A DNA stretch of 64,000 nt from Pomphorhynchus laevis (lineage: Eukaryota; Acanthocephala; Palaeacanthocephala; Echinorhynchida; Pomphorhynchidae). Below the pieces are notes generated by a model. That model was given only the letters and a program-made list of their open reading frames with translations, did no database searches and was not told the origin of the DNA. Shown here one piece after another: positions 58,571 through 64,000 of this stretch. How positions within the stretch are numbered: position 1 is the first letter of the stretch; each line of letters starts with the position of its first letter. The position numbers and the translations under genes were made by a program. The stretch is taken from the NCBI GenBank assembly GCA_012934845.2, contig WNNJ02000982.1, forward strand, positions 62,001 to 126,000. The letters run 5' to 3'.

Positions 58571-59656
58571 TTTGATGATATTAAAGTAGTTCAATCCGGT
58601 AAATTTTGTTGTGGTGTGTGTGCGGCTCGTAATTGTGAATGGAACACTATTCTTGAGGAAAAATTACAAAATAATATTAAAATGGTGTCAGAGCTTAAGG
58701 AAATCGTAACTATGCTACAGAATAGTATTCTCTCTAGTGCATCTGAGGTAAATTTACAACGAAAAATACAGCATAAGTTACCTGAGGTGGTGGGTGAGGT
58801 AAATTCTATAACTTCGAATAAATCCTTCAATAATGCAGATATCGATCCAAATGCACATCGATACCCACATGCAGTTAGCAAGACTACATCGTCAGTTACG
58901 GGTTTCACTCCTGTTCGTATCTGGAAGAGAGGTCACTCAAAATCGTATACTGTTCGTCAAACAGAAAATGAACGAACGCTGACTGTCAACACTCACACAG
59001 GCAATGATGATATACAGAACTCAGCTACTAGTAATGACAGTGTGGTTCTACATAAAGAGTGCGTAAACGAGCACATTAAGGAAGCTCATTTCATATCATC
59101 TCAATCAATGAATGCCTCTAGAGCGAGTTCTCCGGTGCAGCAAATGTCTACTTTCTCACAACTGCGTAAACAGCATGATCCTTTGCGTTCTATTATTTTC
59201 GCCAATGTGTCGGAATCAAGCTCTGTCAATATCCAAAACCGACTAAATGAAGATTTGTCTAGGGTACGTAATATTCTCACGATCGTTTTGGCACAATCCC
59301 CAGAAGAGATAGTATCTAGTATTAAAATAGTTGCTTTATTCCGCATAGGGAGAAAAATTAACGATCGTCCTAGACTGCTAAAAGCCATTCTGACAGATCC
59401 AAAAGCCGTTAAGACCATCTTTAGGAACTCTTATCGTCTCCAAGGTTCGTCTGCAAGATTGTTAAAAGATCTCGACGTGAATGAACGTAAGCTTCTACGT
59501 GAAGCTAAACAATGTTTGAAGTCTCGTATTGAAGCTGGTGAGTCAAACTTGACAATTCGAAATTTTCAGGTTGTGCGGAGGAAGACTCAAATACATTGGA
59601 TGCCTCTACAGGTAGATCATTCAATCCTTCCTCCGCCGCTCATAAGTCATTGGTAA
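58571..59656 (+). CDS. CR1-like LINE ORF1, probably lacking its N-terminus
   Basis: Open to TAA at 59654. In order: cysteine-rich CCGVCAARNCEW (PHD-like finger end), a helical stretch NNIKMVSELKEIVTMLQNSI, a Ser/Thr-rich middle, then the conserved C-terminal domain SIIFANVSES, VALFRIGRKINDRPRLLKAI, NSYRLQGSSARLLKDLDVNE, RKLLREAKQCLKSR. That last pattern (R.G......RPL....... ....L..A..L.G....I..DL...ER) is the nucleic-acid-binding ORF1 C-domain of CR1/L1-type LINEs. The first in-frame ATG is 58682; whether it is used is unknown. No CCHC knuckles. Confidence 0.75.
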   Translation, partial: FDDIKVVQSGKFCCGVCAARNCEWNTILEEKLQNNIKMVSELKEIVTMLQNSILSSASEVNLQRKIQHKLPEVVGEVNSITSNKSFNNADIDPNAHRYPHAVSKTTSSVTGFTPVRIWKRGHSKSYTVRQTENERTLTVNTHTGNDDIQNSATSNDSVVLHKECVNEHIKEAHFISSQSMNASRASSPVQQMSTFSQLRKQHDPLRSIIFANVSESSSVNIQNRLNEDLSRVRNILTIVLAQSPEEIVSSIKIVALFRIGRKINDRPRLLKAILTDPKAVKTIFRNSYRLQGSSARLLKDLDVNERKLLREAKQCLKSRIEAGESNLTIRNFQVVRRKTQIHWMPLQVDHSILPPPLISHW

Positions 59657-62544
59657 TTTCAAATATTTCATATGTGGATAATAAATGTTTAAGAAATATT
59701 GTCCATTACTCCTCCCCATTGTGGTCGGCTCTTGAGCGACGTAGCGAGGATTATCAGTCATACATACCGATATCGTTGTCTCAGCAGACTCTACCCTTAA
59801 GCTTAGAATGTTTGTTATTATATACGAACGCCCGTAGTCTTCTTCCAAAAATTGACGAATTAAAACTCCGCATTGAGAATTCGCATCCGCTATTAGTTGC
59901 TATTACTGAAACATGGCTTCATGATAGAATTACTGATGCTGAGATCTGGATTGAAAATTATACATCTTATCGAGTTGACAGATCTATCTGCAAGGGTGGT
60001 GGAGTGATTATCTATGTGCATAATAGTTTAGTGTTTAAATTGCTAGATGTACGAGCGTCCGATGGAATCGAGTTATTGTGGGGTAGTGTGTCTCTTCCTA
60101 CCCTTGGTTCAGTGACTTTAGGCTTAATCTATCGCAATCCCACTTCAGATGTTTGTTGCTTGATCGATTACATTCTAGAGTTTGGTTCCAAACCAAATCT
60201 TTTTATAGTTGGTGATTTCAACTTAGCGACAGTAGATTGGAACACCTACACATCTTCTGTGTGTAGTCCGTCCACATCATTATTTCTTGATATGATTAAC
60301 TCGCTAAACCTTACCCAACATGTTTCAAAATTTACCCGATTTTCCCAAGAAAATCAATCGCTACTTGATATTTGTCTAACATCGAATAAATACATTATAC
60401 ACAAAGTTACGTACTCCGATCCTTTGGGTAGGTCAGATCACTGTGTTCTCAATTTCTACTCAGATTTTACACGTCCTTCAGCTTGTAGATTACAACAGAA
60501 TTCTTTAAATTATTTTAAAACTAACTTCGAACTTGTGCGTCAGAATCTATTAAGTATTTCATGGCTCAGTCCGTTTTATGTTGGGGTTGATAAGGCATGC
60601 TATCAGTTAGAAGCCACCCTTAAGGAATTACTCATACGATTTTCGCCCCGTAAAACCGTTGCAAATCGTATACACCATAAACCTTGGTTTGACAAAGAGT
60701 TAAGGAATGCTTTAAAATTAAAAAAAATGAAATTCCAGTTGTTTTCTAATAATAGTATTGATTACTGTAGGTATAAAGAGGCCAGAAATCGGTTCACATT
60801 TCTTAAACGCTTCAAACAATGTCAATTTGAAGAGAAAATTGCTCAAATGTCAATTCATAATCCTAAATCCGTATTCAATTATGCTAATTTCAACAACAAA
60901 AATAAACACATTGGTTCACTTGTTGATACTGATGGTTGCACATTGATTAAATATGATGACATAGCGAATGCTTTCGCTCAACATTTTTGCATAGGAGTTC
61001 GTAAATCCTCCTCCGTCACCAATGCCTCGTACTGTCCATCGAATATAAACATTCTTCAGATGTTTTCTGTTAATGATGTGGTGCTAGAGCTCAAGCGGCT
61101 TAAATCGTCAGGTTCTATTTGTCCTGATCGTTTACCACCGGTATTTCTCAAGAATATCGCTGATGTTATCGGCATACCACTATATTGGATTTGTGTCGCC
61201 TCCTTGTACTTCGGTTGTGTCCCGATGAATTGGAAACTTTCGTGGATAAGGCCCATTTTGAAGAAAGGTGATCCATCTTCAGTTGAAAATTATCGCCCGA
61301 TAAGTCTAACGTGTGTATTCTGTCGAGTTTTGGAAAGGATAATATACCGCATTCTAAGCGATTATCTAGAATCCAACAAATTATTGTGTAACAATCAACA
61401 TGGATTTCGAAGGGATCGCTCAACAATCACTAATCTCTTGATTGCCCAGAATAGCTGGGGTTCGTTAGTTGATAAGGGCTTTGATGTTGATATATTATTT
61501 TTTGATTTTTCAAAAGCGTTTGATATGGTTCCACATGACATCTTGATTCAGAAAATGCGTGCTCTAAACATTGATCCACTTATTATTCGCTGGATAAAAG
61601 AATTTTTATCTAACAGATTCTATCAGGTTGTTGTAAATGGTTCTCTTTCTGATCCTTATCCGGTCAATGTTGGAGTTCCGCAGGGTTCGGTCCTCGGCCC
61701 ATTGTTATTCTGTATTTTCATTAATGACCTTCCTTCCATTTTGAATTCACACTCTCTTTTATATGCAGACGACCTAAAAATTTGGCAGGCTATCCGGTCA
61801 GATTCGGACACGGTGCTAGTTCAATCGGATATCGACAGCATTTCCAACTGGGCTTATATGAATGGTCTGTCACTGAATATATCAAAGTGTGCATGTATGC
61901 GTTTACAATCATGCAGTCATAGTGTGTATCCAACTTATCATCTTGAGGATCAGAACATTAAAGTAGTAACTCGTCTTAGCGACCTTGGAATAGTAGTTGC
62001 GAATGATTTTTCGACTAGTTGGAATACTGAGTTGGCTTGCTCGAAAGCAAATCGAATGGTTGGGATGATTCGTAGAACTTTTAGTGTGTTGAGTCCAGTT
62101 TCATTTAGAGCACTCGCCAACGCATTTGTGATCAGTCATCTTACCTATGCATCACAATGTTCGTTCCCAAGAACAGTATACGAGAAAAGTAGAATTGAAA
62201 ATGTGCTGCGCCGGGCAACAAAGCTCGTAAATTCAGTTAAAGCCTTACCTTATAATGAAAGGCTAAAAAAACTTGGTATGGTTTCTATAAGCGACCTTCG
62301 GTTTCGGCGAGATATGTGTTCAACATGGGAAGCTTTACACAAGGGAAATCACGTCTTAAGAGAATTGATGACTGTTCGGAAAAGTCGGGCTTTGCGTGGA
62401 CACAATTTTACTTTAGCCCATCGCCGAGTTATACGCTCTAAAACTGTACAATTTGGACACCGAATCGTAGGTAAGTGGAACCGATTAAGTGAAGAAATTG
62501 TCAACTCAAGATCGGTTTCAGCATTCAAACATAAACTTTTGTGA
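59542..62544 (+). CDS. CR1-like LINE ORF2: APE endonuclease and reverse transcriptase, uninterrupted
   Basis: Open from 59542 in the -1 frame relative to ORF1 and overlapping it by 115 nt. No ATG precedes the endonuclease domain, so translation must come from ORF1 by frameshift or reinitiation. Numbering residues from 59596: endonuclease NARSLLPKIDEL, Glu105 in ITETWL, GDFN 206-209, SDH 280-282; RT YRPISLTCVFCRVLERIIYR, FFDFSKAFDMVPHDIL, GVPQGSVLGPLLFCIFINDL, YADD 723-726; thumb and tail LRGHNFTLAHRR, WNRLSEEIVNSRSVSAFKHK. All catalytic residues present, no stop. Makes the cDNA copy at the target site; possibly still active. Confidence 0.9.
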   Translation, partial: VKLDNSKFSGCAEEDSNTLDASTGRSFNPSSAAHKSLVISNISYVDNKCLRNIVHYSSPLWSALERRSEDYQSYIPISLSQQTLPLSLECLLLYTNARSLLPKIDELKLRIENSHPLLVAITETWLHDRITDAEIWIENYTSYRVDRSICKGGGVIIYVHNSLVFKLLDVRASDGIELLWGSVSLPTLGSVTLGLIYRNPTSDVCCLIDYILEFGSKPNLFIVGDFNLATVDWNTYTSSVCSPSTSLFLDMINSLNLTQHVSKFTRFSQENQSLLDICLTSNKYIIHKVTYSDPLGRSDHCVLNFYSDFTRPSACRLQQNSLNYFKTNFELVRQNLLSISWLSPFYVGVDKACYQLEATLKELLIRFSPRKTVANRIHHKPWFDKELRNALKLKKMKFQLFSNNSIDYCRYKEARNRFTFLKRFKQCQFEEKIAQMSIHNPKSVFNYANFNNKNKHIGSLVDTDGCTLIKYDDIANAFAQHFCIGVRKSSSVTNASYCPSNINILQMFSVNDVVLELKRLKSSGSICPDRLPPVFLKNIADVIGIPLYWICVASLYFGCVPMNWKLSWIRPILKKGDPSSVENYRPISLTCVFCRVLERIIYRILSDYLESNKLLCNNQHGFRRDRSTITNLLIAQNSWGSLVDKGFDVDILFFDFSKAFDMVPHDILIQKMRALNIDPLIIRWIKEFLSNRFYQVVVNGSLSDPYPVNVGVPQGSVLGPLLFCIFINDLPSILNSHSLLYADDLKIWQAIRSDSDTVLVQSDIDSISNWAYMNGLSLNISKCACMRLQSCSHSVYPTYHLEDQNIKVVTRLSDLGIVVANDFSTSWNTELACSKANRMVGMIRRTFSVLSPVSFRALANAFVISHLTYASQCSFPRTVYEKSRIENVLRRATKLVNSVKALPYNERLKKLGMVSISDLRFRRDMCSTWEALHKGNHVLRELMTVRKSRALRGHNFTLAHRRVIRSKTVQFGHRIVGKWNRLSEEIVNSRSVSAFKHKLL
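59560..59636 (+). promoter_or_regulatory. putative -1 ribosomal frameshift signal, ORF1 to ORF2
   Basis: Heptamer AAATTTT at 59560-59566 lies in ORF1 register as A AAT TTT (X XXY YYZ). Eight bases later GCGGAGGAAG (59575-59584) pairs perfectly with CTTCCTCCGC (59627-59636) around a 42-nt loop. A -1 slip here enters ORF2 directly, with no stop in between. I found no clear second stem for a pseudoknot. Confidence 0.65.
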
Positions 62545-62652
62545 CTTTTGTTTGTGAGTCTTTTTTTTTCTTTACTTTTCCTTTTCTTTTTTTTTAACAG
62601 TGCAACTGTGAGCTTTGCTCGTCTGTTTGTCGAAATAATAATAATAATAATA

Positions 62653-63304
62653 TGAACTTATGAATTAACTGAACAACAATATTAACTCATGAATTAGCTT
62701 TGGCTCTGCAAAACCAGTTGTATATCCTCTTTTCTTTTGCGTACTCTGTCACATATTATTGCTCCAAGTCTTACTTCCATATTTCATCGAAGTTTACATC
62801 GTTCGTGGATTCTTGATGATTGGATTCACTCTCTGTCGATCTGCCTCAGTGTGCTTTTAGGGCTTTTGTTCCTTCCGTAATCGATCTGCCACAAATCCAG
62901 ACAATGGCTCAGTCACTTTTTGAATGATTATTCTAATTTCTTATCTTATGACTGACGATTTCTGTATTATTCTTTGATAAATTATTAATTATTAACAAAA
63001 TTAATATTATATTATACAACAGCTGAAGAGCACTTAGGATGATAAAGCCGGATTACAATAAATTAGATAGTGAAATTAAGTCACAAATTTAATCTTCCGT
63101 TGAATTCGTCGATTGTTGAACTTGAAATCATTGAGTCTGTTAAATACTAAATTATTACTGTTTATTTAAATAAATTATTAAATTGCTTAATAATAAATTT
63201 ATTATTTATTGTATATTTTATCGAAATATTATATAATGCCATATGGCTAACTGTAACCGCTTTTCTTCAGCTTAAGAACAACCAACTATATTTTTCATGT
63301 GAAA
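62653..63304. other. right-flank intergenic DNA
   Basis: AT-rich with no recognised gene. It begins directly after the (AAT)n tail of the LINE. Confidence 0.4.
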
Positions 63305-63985
63305 TATGATGACATAAGCTTTGATCGATTATGAACTTAAAATTACGTCTCCAGAGCGAGAAGTGGGCGTAATGGAATGTGCTAGAGAATTAACATGTCT
63401 TCGAAATAAAGCTGTAATGAGTTGGGAGGACGGTATTAACGGTTTCTGTTCCAACCTATGTATGATTGAACAAATCACTCTGTCTACTTTAAAAAATGGA
63501 TGATATGACTATATAATAATACAAATAAGACTTACAATGTAGTGCGAGACACAATAGCAACGGAAATTCGAAAAATCGGTAAACTCGTATTTGTTGAACC
63601 CATTCTATCACAGGTCAATGATTCAATCATCTTCGAATCACATTCAACGACAAGAGAGAGAAATGCTAGAGCAAACATCGCTTTTAACGGATTTACAGGT
63701 AGTGCAACGGAGCGGTCGTTTATCGACATATGCATATTCAATTGTCATGCGCCATCGTACTGCCAGAGGCCTTCTTTGGATTGTTTCAAATATCATGAAA
63801 ATAGACAACTTCATAAATATGCTGAACATCTTACACGGGTTGAACGGGGAAGCTTCTATCAAATGGTGTACTCTGCATTTGGTGGGGTTGGTCCAGGCGA
63901 TAATCAGATAATGCAGACCATAGCAAAATGTGGAGCCTCAAGATCACAACTAGACTACAATGATTGCATTAGTGAATTGAGATAA
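63305..63985 (+). mobile_element. LINE-type C-terminal domain fossil with nuclease-like motif
   Basis: Broken start with CMIEQITLSTLKNG (in place of CG..F...H.L.C..GG), a lost RHN, then an open 147-codon stretch: RDTIATEIRKIGKLVFVEPI, NARANIAFNGFTGSATERSF, IDICIFNCHAP, ENRQLHKYAEHLTRVERGSF. The RHN.VRD, D(I/L)..GF and FFDVRVFNP...E..K...Y pattern is familiar from RT-bearing elements of aquatic invertebrates, and may be a restriction-like (PD-(D/E)XK) nuclease (inference). Related in layout to the fossil at 7.4-8.9 kb but a different family. Runs close to the window edge. Confidence 0.5.
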
Positions 63986-64000
63986 GATGTGTCGATTCAA

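Larger units (their letters stand above)
58575..62652 (+). mobile_element. CR1-like LINE, ORF1 and ORF2 open, 3' (AAT)n tail
   Basis: Two long overlapping reading frames, a pyrimidine-rich 3' UTR and a terminal (AAT)6 run (62634-62652). The 5' end is probably truncated: the ORF1 frame is open from 58571 with no ATG before 58682, yet an apparent zinc-finger end (CCGVCAARNCEW) lies in that ATG-less part. The best preserved transposon in the window, divergent from ACO2, whose ATG is 1.04 kb away. Confidence 0.88.

Overview
The window is strongly AT-rich nuclear DNA from an invertebrate animal. The two host genes use the standard code and classical GT-AG introns. Both proteins are ordinary metazoan enzymes, and the repeats are LINEs (CR1/L2-like, jockey/I-like, Rex3-like RTE, and apparently endonuclease-at-the-C-terminus LINEs) together with Penelope-like elements (PLEs). 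I cannot place the phylum from the sequence.

Two host genes converge. At the left edge, positions 1-2928 (+) hold the last three coding exons of an acyl-protein thioesterase (LYPLA/APT family), including the catalytic Asp and His. From 57538 down to 9513 (-) runs a complete gene for mitochondrial aconitase (ACO2): 18 coding exons that join without a break into a 781-residue protein, with a basic leader, the three [4Fe-4S] cysteines and the active-site motifs. About 2.3 kb of coding sequence is spread over 48 kb. Introns range from 95 bp to 12.6 kb, and most of the long ones are filled with retroelements.

Layout: 3-9.5 kb, intergenic, with PLE scraps and a LINE fossil. 9.5-13.6 kb (intron 17), a PLE foldback with target-site duplications and a PLE tail split by an RTE LINE. 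13.7-19.5 kb (introns 14-16), tandem repeats, a PLE tail, a possible cryptic exon and a near-perfect 171-bp inverted repeat of an RTE 5' region. 20.4-22.4 kb (intron 11), a decayed duplicate of part of exon 12. 23.7-35.5 kb (introns 6-8), a CR1/L2-like LINE tail, a SINE-like retroposon with target-site duplications, and a cluster of PLE-A copies. 40.1-52.7 kb (intron 2), a PLE with RT and GIY-YIG remnants, an RTE scrap and two jockey-like LINEs placed 5'-to-5'. 52.8-57.5 kb (intron 1), a PLE-type foldback and a nearly full-length RTE LINE with two 136-bp 5' monomers. Upstream of ACO2 (58.6-62.65 kb) lies a CR1-like LINE with long open ORF1 and ORF2. At the far right is a fossil of another LINE C-terminus.

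The most interesting observations are: (1) a textbook -1 ribosomal frameshift signal at the ORF1/ORF2 overlap of the CR1-like LINE (in-register A AAT TTT, 8-nt spacer, 10-bp GC-rich stem); (2) foldback insertions with target-site duplications, apparently pairs of PLE 3' ends, that share a CTGA(T/A)GAT-hairpin-GAAA motif resembling a hammerhead ribozyme core; (3) a relict tandem duplication of ACO2 exon 12. All family assignments come from reading the translated sequence, with no database search.
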